Positions 8,671-17,365 of a stretch of 64,000 nt of DNA are shown in pieces. The position numbers were made by a program, and so were the translations under genes. Numbering within the stretch: the stretch's first letter is position 1; the number at the start of each line of letters is the position of its first letter. Location: NCBI RefSeq assembly GCF_004006635.1, contig NZ_CP034842.1, positions 1,178,001 through 1,242,000 of the forward strand, given 5' to 3'. Below the pieces are notes generated by a model. It had not been told where the DNA came from, searched no databases, and saw only the letters and a list, made by a program, of their open reading frames with translations. Source of the DNA: Fusobacterium necrophorum subsp. necrophorum. GTDB taxonomy: Bacteria > Fusobacteriota > Fusobacteriia > Fusobacteriales > Fusobacteriaceae.

Positions 8671-9331
8671 AGTTTCCCTCCCGGACTAAGCGTTCCGCTT
8701 TTTCATTTAAGTTGTTAATTTCTTCTTCTAAAAAGAGAGCCATTTCTTCCAAATTTGTATCTTTCTTTAAGGAAATGGGATCCCCCAAGACATAAAGAAT
8801 TTTGGAGAAAGGTTTTGGGACTTGAAAGTGATCCCAAGTTTTTGAAAAAATCCATTTTTTTGTAAAAGCTCCTCCCATAGGGACAATCGGAACTCCACTT
8901 TTTTGTGCCAAGTAAAGCAAACCAAGTTTCACTTTGTAAGGAGGACCTTTGGGACCGTCGACCGGTGTCCCCATACTGTATCCTTTTTTTAAAAATTTAA
9001 GCAGAGACAGCAGAGAAGAAACGGATTGTTTGTCAGAAGAACCTCTCACCATATCAAATCCCATTTTTTCCAAAGGGACAGCAATCAATTCTCCATCTTT
9101 CGAGGGACTTGCCAGACCGACTTTTTTCGGGAGATTTCTCATAGCAAGGGAAGCACTCAATAATTTTTCATGCCAAAAGCAAAAAATATAAGGATGAGTC
9201 GCTTCTCTTACCTTTTCTTCTCCCTCATTTTCAATGCGAATATAAGAAAAACTGTAATTCAAAAAATGAATAAAATAGTAAAGGCAAAGTCCGTAAAATC
9301 TATATTTTTTTGAGTTATCCATTTTTTCCAT
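8663..9331 (-). CDS. DUF374 lysophospholipid acyltransferase-family protein
   Basis: A 222-residue protein of the DUF374 branch of the LPLAT superfamily. These are membrane-associated acyl- or Kdo-lipid-modifying enzymes of Gram-negative envelopes (family knowledge). It shows the block FCFWHEKLL, the PSKDGELIA segment and VDGPKGPPYKVK, which serve as signature blocks of this family in place of a classical HX4D. A hydrophobic stretch at residues 12-32 can anchor it to the inner membrane. It starts at ATG 9331 with GGAG 6 nt upstream. The substrate is unknown; lipid A or phospholipid precursors are candidates. Confidence 0.8.
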   Translation of the reverse strand: MEKMDNSKKYRFYGLCLYYFIHFLNYSFSYIRIENEGEEKVREATHPYIFCFWHEKLLSASLAMRNLPKKVGLASPSKDGELIAVPLEKMGFDMVRGSSDKQSVSSLLSLLKFLKKGYSMGTPVDGPKGPPYKVKLGLLYLAQKSGVPIVPMGGAFTKKWIFSKTWDHFQVPKPFSKILYVLGDPISLKKDTNLEEMALFLEEEINNLNEKAERLVREGNYE

Positions 9332-9356
9332 AAAATCACTCCAACATTTAGAAAAT

Positions 9357-9399
9357 AAGAGCTGTCTTTCTCCTATAATTAGTAGTAAGACAAGCTCTT
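9357..9399 (-). terminator. Hairpin terminator after ybaB
   Basis: A long inverted repeat (AAGAGCT...GTCTT at 9357-9368 against AAGAC-A-AGCTCTT at 9387-9399) lies 27 nt past the ybaB stop. On the minus strand it is followed by a T-rich stretch. It separates ybaB from the acyltransferase-metG-galU group. Confidence 0.6.
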
Positions 9400-9425
9400 C
9401 ATCATGATTGTACTATTGATTCTTA

Positions 9426-9785
9426 TTAGAATAGACCGGGAATGTTGATTCCACCGGTTACTTTATTCATTTCGCTTTCTGCTAATTCCTCTGCTTGTCG
9501 CATTGCTTCATTGATTCCTGACAAAATTAAATCTTCCAGCATTTCCTTGTCAGAAGCTGCTTCTTTTAGAATTTCATCGCTCAATTTTATTTCCAATACT
9601 TCTTTTTGTCCATTTACTTTTACATTCACAGCTCCCCCACCAACAGACACTGTCAAGTCTTTTCCCTTTAATTCTTCTTGTACTTGTAGCATTTGTTGTT
9701 GCATTGCCTGTGCTTGTTTTAAAATATCCATTTGATTCCCGGCTGCAGCTTGAGCAGGTCGATTTCCTTTTAATTTTCGTACCAT
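9426..9785 (-). CDS. ybaB: YbaB/EbfC-family nucleoid-associated protein
   Basis: A 119-residue small DNA-binding protein of the YbaB/EbfC family. These form tweezer-like dimers on DNA and often sit beside recR or dnaX. The core is recognisable: QAQAMQQQMLQVQEELKGK followed by VSVGGGAVNVKVNGQKEV and LEDLILSGINEAMRQAEE. Here it has neither recR nor dnaX beside it but lies 67 nt downstream of sppA. The N-terminal 18 residues (basic, then Ala/Gln-rich) are a little longer than usual. Confidence 0.88.
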   Translation of the reverse strand: MVRKLKGNRPAQAAAGNQMDILKQAQAMQQQMLQVQEELKGKDLTVSVGGGAVNVKVNGQKEVLEIKLSDEILKEAASDKEMLEDLILSGINEAMRQAEELAESEMNKVTGGINIPGLF

Positions 9786-9852
9786 GTTTTCCTCCTAAAA
9801 TTATACTGAATACAAACTATTATAGCATGAATTTGAAGATTTTTTCAAGACC

Positions 9853-11547
9853 TTATTCCATTTCATATGGAAAATACATAATAGGCTTATTCCACAACCT
9901 GTCTTTTGGAATTTTGTTTTGCAGCGTCATGGGTAAAAATGTTAAAAATTTCCTATATTTTCCAAGATATTGTCCGAAAACATCATTTTTGGAAACTTGT
10001 AAGATAGGTAGAGCTCCCAGGTTTTTATCCTGTTCCAGTGCATAAATCGTAGCTTCCAATCCTCCCAATTCATCAATCAATTTATGTTCTTTTGCTTCCG
10101 CTCCCAACCAGACTCTTCCTTGTGCTAAGTGCTGATCTAAGAAACTTGTTTCTATCTTTCGATTTGAGGAAACAACTTCTAAGAAGTCTTTGTATACTCC
10201 TAAGTTTCCTTGGCGAATACGATTATAATTTTCTTCAGAAAGAGGCTTCAGATAGGAGTATAAGTCGGCATATTTTCCTTTGGAAATGCTTTCCACGGAA
10301 ACCTCCGCTTTTTCTCTTAGATGACTAAAATTAGGAATCATACTGACGACCCCAATAGAACCGGTAATGGAAAGAGGAGAAGCAAAAATTTTCTCTCCCG
10401 CCACCGCCACATAGTAACCTCCTGAAGCGGCAGTTCCCGAAATGGAAACATAAACAGGAACCTTCTCTCTTAATTTTTTCACGGCATGATACATCATATC
10501 CGCCACAAGAGCAGAACCTCCCGGAGAATTAATTCGTAGGATAACTCCTTTTACATTGTTGTCACGTTGAATGGCTTCTACTTCATCAAGAAATAAAGTT
10601 TCATCTTCAATCGTTCCCTCCAAAGTTAAGAGAGCCAGATACTGTTTTGGACGATTTTTGATTTTGACCAAAGAAAAATATTCTTGAATGGAAATGATAT
10701 TTTCCTCTCCGATTTTTTCTAAAATACGTTGAGGATATTCTCCTTTGCTTACCAGTCCTTTTTCAAATAAGGTATGAAAAGAACTTCCCATCAATTCTCC
10801 ATTTTCTATCCAGTTTTCCAAATCATTTTTGTTTATTTTTCGATTTTCTGCCATCAGATGTAGAGAATACTGGTAGGTATGCTCCAAAAGGCGTTTCATA
10901 TTTTCTCGAAATTCAGGAGACATATGGCTGTGAGAATAATTTTCCATATAAGATTTATAATCTCCAATCGGAATGACATTCATTGTAATTCCAAAACGAT
11001 CCAATAAACTTTTCCAATATAGCTCTTCATAATGATAGGGGCTAATGTTGGAAGAGGCAGCGTGAATCGGAGGCATCACAATTTCTTTGGCATAACTTGC
11101 CAAAAAATAGTTTGCCCTATTTGCCTCTTGTAATGTTACAATGAGGTCCTTTCCCTCTTCTTGAAGTTTTTGTAATTTTGTTCCGATTTCTTCCACTTGT
11201 GCTTTATTCCAAGAAAGAAAATCTGCATTTAGTAAAACACCTTTGATTCTCGGATCCTGTCGAATGCTGTCCAGAGCATACAGAACTTCAAAAAAGGTCA
11301 TATGTTTTTCTTTCAGACTCAAAGGATCAGGAATCGGAATATGTTCCGAGAGAGGACTGGAAGCCCTTAACAAAACATAACTTCCTTGTTTGATTTCACT
11401 TGTATTCTCTTTGGAAATATAGGAAATCAAACTCCCTATCACAAGAGCAAGTAAAGCTAAGGATAGAAGCAATTTAATAAAGAAAGAAGAAATTTCTTTT
11501 AGAACAAATAGAACAATTTTTTTTAAAAAATGTATGATATGTTTCAT
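9853..11547 (-). CDS. sppA: Signal peptide peptidase SppA, 67K type
   Basis: A 564-residue inner-membrane serine protease that degrades cleaved signal peptides. A membrane anchor spans about residues 20-45. It is the long, duplicated S49 type. The general-base Lys is in IGDYKSY (about residue 198) in the N-terminal half, and the nucleophile Ser is in GTAASGGYYVA (about 375) in the C-terminal half, so the catalytic dyad is intact. NSPGGSALVAD and ITGSIGVVS are further S49 blocks. It follows pepF by 8 nt, so pepF and sppA are co-transcribed, a pairing that fits peptide turnover. Confidence 0.93.
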   Translation of the reverse strand: MKHIIHFLKKIVLFVLKEISSFFIKLLLSLALLALVIGSLISYISKENTSEIKQGSYVLLRASSPLSEHIPIPDPLSLKEKHMTFFEVLYALDSIRQDPRIKGVLLNADFLSWNKAQVEEIGTKLQKLQEEGKDLIVTLQEANRANYFLASYAKEIVMPPIHAASSNISPYHYEELYWKSLLDRFGITMNVIPIGDYKSYMENYSHSHMSPEFRENMKRLLEHTYQYSLHLMAENRKINKNDLENWIENGELMGSSFHTLFEKGLVSKGEYPQRILEKIGEENIISIQEYFSLVKIKNRPKQYLALLTLEGTIEDETLFLDEVEAIQRDNNVKGVILRINSPGGSALVADMMYHAVKKLREKVPVYVSISGTAASGGYYVAVAGEKIFASPLSITGSIGVVSMIPNFSHLREKAEVSVESISKGKYADLYSYLKPLSEENYNRIRQGNLGVYKDFLEVVSSNRKIETSFLDQHLAQGRVWLGAEAKEHKLIDELGGLEATIYALEQDKNLGALPILQVSKNDVFGQYLGKYRKFLTFLPMTLQNKIPKDRLWNKPIMYFPYEME

Positions 11548-11555
11548 GATAACTC

Positions 11556-13331
11556 CTAAGCTTGATAGCGTTCTAATTCTTTTTCTAATAAATCCAACAA
11601 TCGATTAAATTCTTCTGCAATTGCATCAAAACTTTCTACTTTTGATAAATCGGCTCCGGCTTTCTTTAACTGTTCCATCGGATAATCATTTCCTCCGGAT
11701 TGAAGTAAAGTCAAGTATTTTGAAACGGAACTAGGATCTTTTTTCACTTGTGTATATAAATTTGCAGAAGCCGCAAAACTTGTTGCATATTGATAGACAT
11801 AATAAGGAGAATTATAAAAATGAGGAATTCTACTCCAAATAATTTTTTGTAAGTCATCCAGAACTAAAGTATCCCCAAAGTATTGTTGGAACAATGTTTC
11901 CATAATTCCGGAAAGAATATCCGGAGTTACCGCTTCTCCTCGTTCTACTAACTGATGAGCCTGATATTCATAATTGGCAAACAAAGTTTGAATGTAGTAA
12001 GTTCCCATAATATTTCCCAAAGCTTGTTCCAGTAAAACAATTCTCTCTTTCGGATCTTTTGTTTTTTCCAACATCGAATCCAACAACAATCTTTCATTGA
12101 AAGTAGAAGCCACTTCCGCCACAAAAATAGTGTAAGAATGAGTTGCAAAGGGTTGATGTTCCGTAGAAAGTATGCTATGCATGGTATGCCCTAATTCATG
12201 AGCTAAGGTAAAGACATCATCTAAGGTGCCCTGATAGTTTAATAACATATAAGGGTGAACATCGTAGATGTTGATGGAATAAGCTCCGCTTCTTTTGTTT
12301 TCTTTCTCCATGACATCCAACCAACCGTCACTTAAAGCGATTTTCAATTTTTCCTGGTATTCTTTTCCTAAAGGAAGAACAGAGTCAATCACGAGTTGTT
12401 TTGCTTCTTCATAAGGAAATTCCTTATCGTATTCTAAAAGAGAAATGGAATTGTCATAGTAATGATATTCTTGTAATCCCAAAACCTTTTTACGTAATTT
12501 TATATAGCGTTGCAAAGGGGCTGTATTTTTTAGAGCCGAGTTTAGGAGAGATAGGAAAACTTCTTTGGGAATATTTTTTCCTTCCAATGCTTTTTCCAAA
12601 GTTGAGGAATAGTTTCTGGCTCGACTGCTGGCAACTCCCCTTTGTAATAGAGCACGATAAATGGCTCCGTAGGTATTCTTATTTTTATGATATGCTTCAT
12701 AAAGAGCTTCAAAAGCTAATCTTCTATCTTCTTGGTTGCGATTGGTCGATAGAATTTTAGAATACATTCCATTGGTAACAGGTCCCTTCCAGCCATTGGA
12801 TAAGGTTACCGTTTTCCACTCCATATCGGAAATGGAAAGTTCGGAGTAAATATCATCAGGGGCTCCTAAATATTGTGAGAAATAAGAAAGCAATTGTTCT
12901 TTTTCTTCACTCAGCACATGTTTTTGAAGACGATAGGTTTCTCGCAAAGGGAAGGCGTAATCTTTTAGAAAATCGTCTTCCAAAATCCATTGTTTCATCG
13001 TATTTTCCGGAATCATAAGAGTTTCCGGAACCGTCCAAGCCGTCTTCACTCCAAAATCGGTAAAAATAGATTCCATTTCTTGTAATTTCATAGAAGCGAT
13101 TTCATCTTTGGAATTTAAATCTTTTTTCAAATAAGGATATAGATACAATTTGTCTACCAATCGAGATAAATTTTCTTCTAGTTTTGTCAGTTCCACAAAA
13201 TTTTCTCGACTGTTATGAATTTTTCCCTGATAACTCGGAATGATTTCCATATCTCGTTTCATTTTTTGAAAATCTTGTTCCCAAGCTTCCCAAGAGGGAT
13301 AAATGTCGTCTAAGTTCCATGTATAATTCAT
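11556..13331 (-). CDS. pepF: Oligoendopeptidase F (M3 family)
   Basis: A 591-residue zinc metallopeptidase that cuts short cytoplasmic peptides. The M3 zinc site is LAHELGHTMHS, with the downstream Glu ligand in the TFNE segment about 25 residues later. N-terminal M3 helical blocks begin at WNLDDIYPSWEAWEQDF. Length is normal for PepF. It lies 14 nt after uraA and 8 nt before sppA on the same strand, inside a compact minus-strand operon. Confidence 0.95.
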   Translation of the reverse strand: MNYTWNLDDIYPSWEAWEQDFQKMKRDMEIIPSYQGKIHNSRENFVELTKLEENLSRLVDKLYLYPYLKKDLNSKDEIASMKLQEMESIFTDFGVKTAWTVPETLMIPENTMKQWILEDDFLKDYAFPLRETYRLQKHVLSEEKEQLLSYFSQYLGAPDDIYSELSISDMEWKTVTLSNGWKGPVTNGMYSKILSTNRNQEDRRLAFEALYEAYHKNKNTYGAIYRALLQRGVASSRARNYSSTLEKALEGKNIPKEVFLSLLNSALKNTAPLQRYIKLRKKVLGLQEYHYYDNSISLLEYDKEFPYEEAKQLVIDSVLPLGKEYQEKLKIALSDGWLDVMEKENKRSGAYSINIYDVHPYMLLNYQGTLDDVFTLAHELGHTMHSILSTEHQPFATHSYTIFVAEVASTFNERLLLDSMLEKTKDPKERIVLLEQALGNIMGTYYIQTLFANYEYQAHQLVERGEAVTPDILSGIMETLFQQYFGDTLVLDDLQKIIWSRIPHFYNSPYYVYQYATSFAASANLYTQVKKDPSSVSKYLTLLQSGGNDYPMEQLKKAGADLSKVESFDAIAEEFNRLLDLLEKELERYQA

Positions 13332-13345
13332 ATAAAATGTCCTTT

Positions 13346-14635
13346 CTATCTTTTTTCTTTCATTTCTTGTTCTTTCATTTTTTTCAGTTGCTTTTTAGAA
13401 TAAGGTTGATCTTCCGGTAGAATTTTATTTAAAATAACTCCAATCAAAGCGGCAATCGCCAAACCGGAAATAGAAATAGTTCCCCAAATGGCAATCTCAT
13501 TGATAGCAATTCCGAACACTAAAATCAAAGAGGCAATGATTAAGTTTCTGGAATTTGAAAAATCCAATTGAGCATCTACAATGGTTCTTGCACCGACTGC
13601 TGAAATCATTCCAAACAGAATAATAGAAACTCCTCCCATAACCGGAGTAGGAATTGTTTGTAACATAACTCCGAATTTTCCTAAAAACCCAAGTACGATA
13701 GCATAACAAGCTGCAATTCTAAGAACGGAAGGGTCATAAACTTTCGTAACCGCCAGTACCCCTGTATTTTCTCCATAGGTTGTATTGGCAGGTCCCCCAA
13801 TCAATCCGGCTGCAATGGTAGCCAATCCATCTCCCAACATAGTTCTGTGAATTCCTGGATTTTGGAAGAAATCCTTTCCAACCACAGCACCGTTGGTTGT
13901 AATATCTCCGATATGTTCAATGAAAACAACCAAAGCGATGGGAGCAATTGCAACAACTCCTGTAAAAGTAAATTTCGGCATAGTTATCAAAGAATGAAAG
14001 GCATCTTCAGAGAGTCCTATCCATTTTGCTTGAGAAATTAAGTGAAAATCTACCAAGTCGAAACACATCGCCACAATGTATCCGATAGCAACTGAAATTA
14101 AGATAGGAACCAATCGGAAAAAAGATTTTTTCAAAATACTGATGCAAACCATAGAAATGACTACAATACCGGAAATAATTAAACTTCTACTATCAAAACT
14201 TCCATTGGAATATCCCGCCATATTCATAGCCACCGGGCTAAGTCGTAATCCGATGACCATGATAATCGGACCTACTACGACAGGAGGAAAGAAAGATTTT
14301 ACCTTATCCACTCCAAATTTTAAAATAATAAGAGACATGACCAGATAGACAAATCCGGCTGCAATAACTCCCCCTTTGACAACTGCAATCCCGTCATTTT
14401 TCAAGACTAACGCAATTGCACCGATAAAAGCGAAAGAAGAACCTAAAAAGACCGGAACGATTCTTTTGGTTACCGCATGGAAAATTAAAGTTCCAAGTCC
14501 GGCTGCAATCAAGGCGATGGAGGGATTTAATCCTGTTAAGAAAGGAACCAAGACTGTTGCCCCAAACATAGCCAAAACGTGTTGGGCTCCCAAGACCAAT
14601 TTTGTTTTCAAACCTAATTCATTTGTGTTTACCAT
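13346..14635 (-). CDS. uraA: Uracil/xanthine permease (NCS2 family)
   Basis: A 429-residue inner-membrane nucleobase transporter with about 14 hydrophobic segments. The first span has the family start GAQHVLAMFGATVLVPFLTG, and the middle has the NCS2 substrate region with FIEHIGDITTNGAVVGKDF and GGPANTTYGENTG. These match UraA-type uracil:proton symporters better than xanthine carriers, but the substrate is inferred. The C-terminus is a charged cytoplasmic tail. It is preceded on the same strand by the thioesterase gene and its terminator, so part of its expression may depend on readthrough. Confidence 0.85.
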   Translation of the reverse strand: MVNTNELGLKTKLVLGAQHVLAMFGATVLVPFLTGLNPSIALIAAGLGTLIFHAVTKRIVPVFLGSSFAFIGAIALVLKNDGIAVVKGGVIAAGFVYLVMSLIILKFGVDKVKSFFPPVVVGPIIMVIGLRLSPVAMNMAGYSNGSFDSRSLIISGIVVISMVCISILKKSFFRLVPILISVAIGYIVAMCFDLVDFHLISQAKWIGLSEDAFHSLITMPKFTFTGVVAIAPIALVVFIEHIGDITTNGAVVGKDFFQNPGIHRTMLGDGLATIAAGLIGGPANTTYGENTGVLAVTKVYDPSVLRIAACYAIVLGFLGKFGVMLQTIPTPVMGGVSIILFGMISAVGARTIVDAQLDFSNSRNLIIASLILVFGIAINEIAIWGTISISGLAIAALIGVILNKILPEDQPYSKKQLKKMKEQEMKEKR

Positions 14636-14660
14636 TTTTCACTCCCATTTTTTGTTCTAT

Positions 14661-14690
14661 AAAAAAAGATAGAGAAACTCTATCTTTTGT
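14661..14690 (-). terminator. Terminator between the thioesterase gene and uraA
   Basis: An 11-bp A/T-rich stem (AAAAGATAGAG with CTCTATCTTTT) has a 3-nt loop and, on the minus strand, a following run of T. It overlaps the stop codon of the thioesterase gene. It may also act in the plus direction. Confidence 0.7.
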
Positions 14691-15063
14691 TTAATTTGTC
14701 GATAAATTTTTGACGGTTAATAATACAACGTAGATGAGTTCCTTCTCCTATTAAAGTTCCGTCTTCTTCAAAGGCTTGAACTTGGAAAGTAATGAAGCGA
14801 CCTTCGATTTTAGTAATCGTTGCAACTGCTTTAACAGTAACTCCAATGGGAGTTGCTTTCATATGTTTGGAACCGATTTCCACTCCGACAGTGGACTCTC
14901 CCTCTTCCAAATGTTCTTCTGCTAAAGTGTATGCTGCTTTTTCCATTAAGGCAATCATCATGGGAGTTGAAAAAACTTCCAATAGACCTGAAGCTACTCT
15001 AGCTGCAGTATCTTCTGCCTGTACTACTTTTGAAACTTCACCTTTTAAACCTACTTCTAACAT
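14680..15063 (-). CDS. Hotdog-fold thioesterase, FlK-like
   Basis: A 127-residue single hotdog domain: GLKGEVSKVVQAEDTAARVASG, then the helix VFSTPMMIALMEKAAYTL, then VGVEIGSKHMKATPIGVTVKA. This is the pattern of the FlK/YbgC-like thioesterases that hydrolyse acyl-CoA or fluoroacetyl-CoA in other species. FlK catalysis uses Thr/Glu/His; the Thr (VFSTP), the Glu (MEKAA) and the His (GSKHMKAT) are visible. The start at 15063 is set by TAAGGAGG nine nt upstream; a longer frame upstream has no ribosome site. It has its own near-consensus promoter and a terminator over its stop, so it is largely monocistronic. The natural substrate is unknown. Confidence 0.8.
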   Translation of the reverse strand: MLEVGLKGEVSKVVQAEDTAARVASGLLEVFSTPMMIALMEKAAYTLAEEHLEEGESTVGVEIGSKHMKATPIGVTVKAVATITKIEGRFITFQVQAFEEDGTLIGEGTHLRCIINRQKFIDKLNKR

Positions 15064-15100
15064 AGAAAACCTCCTTATATTTTGTACTACATTTCTACTA

Positions 15101-15129
15101 ATTCTAATATAAAATGAAAATGATGTCAA
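15101..15129 (-). promoter_or_regulatory. Promoter of the thioesterase gene
   Basis: On the minus strand TTGACA (15129-15124), a 17-nt spacer and TAGAAT (15106-15101) form a near-consensus sigma-70 promoter. It is back to back with the DUF1007 promoter. Confidence 0.85.
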
Positions 15130-15142
15130 GAGAGAAAAATAA

Positions 15143-15170
15143 TTTTACTTTCGAAAAAATATGGTATAAT
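15143..15170 (+). promoter_or_regulatory. Promoter of the DUF1007/NicO operon
   Basis: TTTTAC (15143-15148), a 16-nt spacer and TATAAT (15165-15170) with an extended -10 TGG precede the DUF1007 gene by about 40 nt. Confidence 0.7.
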
Positions 15171-15208
15171 GGTTTGCGGTAATATTGTTTGGAAGTGGGG
15201 AAAATGCT

Positions 15209-15766
15209 ATGAGAAGAATTATGATATTCTGTTTACTCTTTTTTTGCTTTTCTTTTCAAAATGTTTTGGCACATCCTCATGTATTTTTTGATACTCAGGT
15301 GTCCATACAGGTAGAAAAAAAGAGAATGGAAGGAGTGGAGCTTCGTTTTCTTTTAGATGAGATGAATACCTTATTAAATCAAAAAATATTTCGTCCTTCC
15401 AAAGAAGGAGAGGTCAAAGACAAGAATATTGTTTTTTTGAAATATTTGTATTCTCATATTCGAGTTTTTTGGAATGGAAAAAGAATTCCAAAGCAGGATA
15501 TTTTGTTTGAATTGGCAGTATTGGAGGATGAGCAGTTAAGAATTGATTTTTTTGTCAATATCGACAAGGCGATTCGTCCTAAGGATAAGCTGACCATTTC
15601 TTTTTATGATACGAACTATTATTATACCTATGATTATAATAAATCCTCCTTTCATATGGAGGGCTTGGAACAGGGAAAATGGAGAGCGAGATTTTATACA
15701 GAAAAGGGAATCAGTTTTTATTTTAAGAGTGTACATCCGGATATTTACGAGGTGATTTTTGAATGA
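15209..15766 (+). CDS. DUF1007-family secreted protein, partner of a NicO-type metal transporter
   Basis: A 185-residue protein with a cleavable signal peptide ending near VLAHP. The mature part starts HPHVFFDTQVSIQ, the histidine-containing signature of DUF1007, usually described as the periplasmic part of an uncharacterised nickel/cobalt-type transporter. The start at ATG 15209 is chosen because the signal peptide begins there and GGGG lies 8 nt upstream. The next gene, a NicO permease, starts within its stop codon (ATGA overlap), so the two are translated together. The His-rich mature N-terminus could bind metal (inference). Confidence 0.82.
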   Translation: MRRIMIFCLLFFCFSFQNVLAHPHVFFDTQVSIQVEKKRMEGVELRFLLDEMNTLLNQKIFRPSKEGEVKDKNIVFLKYLYSHIRVFWNGKRIPKQDILFELAVLEDEQLRIDFFVNIDKAIRPKDKLTISFYDTNYYYTYDYNKSSFHMEGLEQGKWRARFYTEKGISFYFKSVHPDIYEVIFE

Positions 15767-16524
15767 AGAAAAAAATAATGTTAGGACTTTTGATATTTTT
15801 TATTTTTTTAGGTTTATGGCAATTTCCAACTATTTATAAAACTTTGGTGTTGGAGCAAAAACATGTTATCAAGGAAATGAAACTTTTGATTCGAGAGAGG
15901 GAAAGGGGAATTTTCGGAGCATTGTTGGGAATGACCTTTTTCTATGGATTGATTCATTCTTTAGGGCCCGGACATGGAAAAAGTTTTTTAGTGACTTATG
16001 TTCTGAAGACGAAAATATCCAAGTGGAAATTATTTCTTATGACCGCTACAATTGCGTATCTTCAAGCTTTTTTTGCCTATATCTTTATTCATTTTGTGTT
16101 AGATTTGGCAAGTCAGAGCTCTATGTTGGGGCTTTATACCATAGATCAAAAAACAAGATTGCTTTCCGCTATCATGATTGTTTTGATTGCTTTGTTTGAT
16201 CTTATCCTGCTTTTTCGGAAAAAAGAAGAATCTGCAAAAGAAGGTTGGATTTTTGCAGGAATTGTCGGTCTATGTCCCTGTCCCGGAGTGATGAGTGTTC
16301 TGCTCTTTTTAAATGTATTGGGTTATGGAGCCTATTCGAAAATTTTTGCTTTGAGTACTGCAACAGGAATTTTTTGCATGTTGAGTCTTTTCACTTTGAC
16401 AGCGGGGAAGATAAAAGAATATTTTACACAGGAAAGTTCTCCGAAGGTATTTGGATTTCTACATATTTTTGGGACTTTACTTCTGTTGGGGATAGGAATA
16501 TTGCAAATTTCTTTTTCTTTCTAA
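15763..16524 (+). CDS. NicO/RcnA-like nickel/cobalt transporter permease
   Basis: A 253-residue membrane protein with an N-terminal anchor and about six further spans. The first core helix has FYGLIHSLGPGHGKSF, the conserved histidine-glycine motif of the NicO family. A second conserved block is GIVGLCPCPGVMSVLLF. NicO proteins move Ni or Co, either inwards with a DUF1007 partner or outwards as in RcnA; direction cannot be read here. The overlap with DUF1007 argues for a two-component transporter. The [FeFe]-hydrogenase in this window does not need nickel, so the metal's use is open. Confidence 0.8.
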   Translation: MKKKIMLGLLIFFIFLGLWQFPTIYKTLVLEQKHVIKEMKLLIRERERGIFGALLGMTFFYGLIHSLGPGHGKSFLVTYVLKTKISKWKLFLMTATIAYLQAFFAYIFIHFVLDLASQSSMLGLYTIDQKTRLLSAIMIVLIALFDLILLFRKKEESAKEGWIFAGIVGLCPCPGVMSVLLFLNVLGYGAYSKIFALSTATGIFCMLSLFTLTAGKIKEYFTQESSPKVFGFLHIFGTLLLLGIGILQISFSF

Positions 16525-16612
16525 AAAATAAGAGGAGGATAGCTTCAAAAGAATAAAATAATACTTAAGAGAGGAGAAGATAGAGCATAGTGTAATCATA
16601 TAAAGAATCGAG

Positions 16613-16659
16613 AAAAAATTAAAAGGATTGATTCCTGTTTTTTACAGAACTCAATCCTT
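16613..16659 (-). terminator. Terminator after thiN
   Basis: A 9-bp perfect stem (AAGGATTGA 16623-16631 with TCAATCCTT 16651-16659), extended by an inner CTGT/ACAG pairing, has T-rich sequence after it only on the minus strand. It therefore ends the thiN transcript. The NicO operon converges on it from the other side. Confidence 0.75.
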
Positions 16660-16711
16660 CAGATTGCTAAGTTTCATAAAATATGCCTAACTTTTTGAGG
16701 AAAATACAGAA

Positions 16712-17365
16712 TTATTCCTTTTGAGATAGAGTTTTTTTGTTTTTTAGTACAGCCAACAAAAGTCCCTCTTCAAAGTGAACACTTGCCTTTTCTTTTAAAA
16801 TGGTATTTCCGTGACAAAGAGTTTCTCCTCTTCGTAAAGTATGAGCGGATAAATTGTATTGGAATCCCTCCAAGCTTAGAGCAGTCACTTTTTCCGAAAA
16901 AGGAATGAAAGATATTTTATGTTCCTGTAAAGATTGAAATACATAGTATTTCGGGAGTAGGAAAATGCTTTCTTCTTCACTTAAAAATTGTAGTTTCGGA
17001 TATAAAATACAAAGCTGTAAATTGGAAAGCAGGTGGTCGGTATCTCCTCCCAATCCACCGATGACAATCCATTCCTCGTAGGAACGTTTTTGTAGAGATT
17101 GTAAGAGAAGTTCAAAATCTGTGAAATCTTTTTCCACAGGAAATTTGAAAATTTCACAACCTTGTTTTTCCCATTTTTCGTAGAGAGAAGGGGGAGTGGA
17201 ATCCAGATCTCCCCACAGTTCTTTTGGAAGTATATGTAGGGATTGCAAATGTCGAGAACCACCGTCTACACAAAGAATATCTCCCTTTGCTTTTTGAAAT
17301 AACTGTTGATAAAAAGGGAGACTACGCCGTAATTCTCCATTTAAAATAAGATAAGCTCGTTTCAT
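16712..17365 (-). CDS. thiN: Thiamine pyrophosphokinase
   Basis: A 217-residue enzyme that transfers pyrophosphate from ATP to thiamine to make thiamine diphosphate. It has CVDGGSRHL, the metal-binding WGDLDSTPP, the catalytic KDFTDFELLL and IGGLGGDTDHLLSNL in the N-terminal domain, and the beta-sandwich thiamine-binding domain (SLEGFQYNLS, GNTI) at the C-terminus. Length is normal. Its ATG overlaps the stop of the upstream nuclease-fold gene by one base, so the two are translationally coupled. No TPP riboswitch is seen upstream. Confidence 0.93.
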   Translation of the reverse strand: MKRAYLILNGELRRSLPFYQQLFQKAKGDILCVDGGSRHLQSLHILPKELWGDLDSTPPSLYEKWEKQGCEIFKFPVEKDFTDFELLLQSLQKRSYEEWIVIGGLGGDTDHLLSNLQLCILYPKLQFLSEEESIFLLPKYYVFQSLQEHKISFIPFSEKVTALSLEGFQYNLSAHTLRRGETLCHGNTILKEKASVHFEEGLLLAVLKNKKTLSQKE

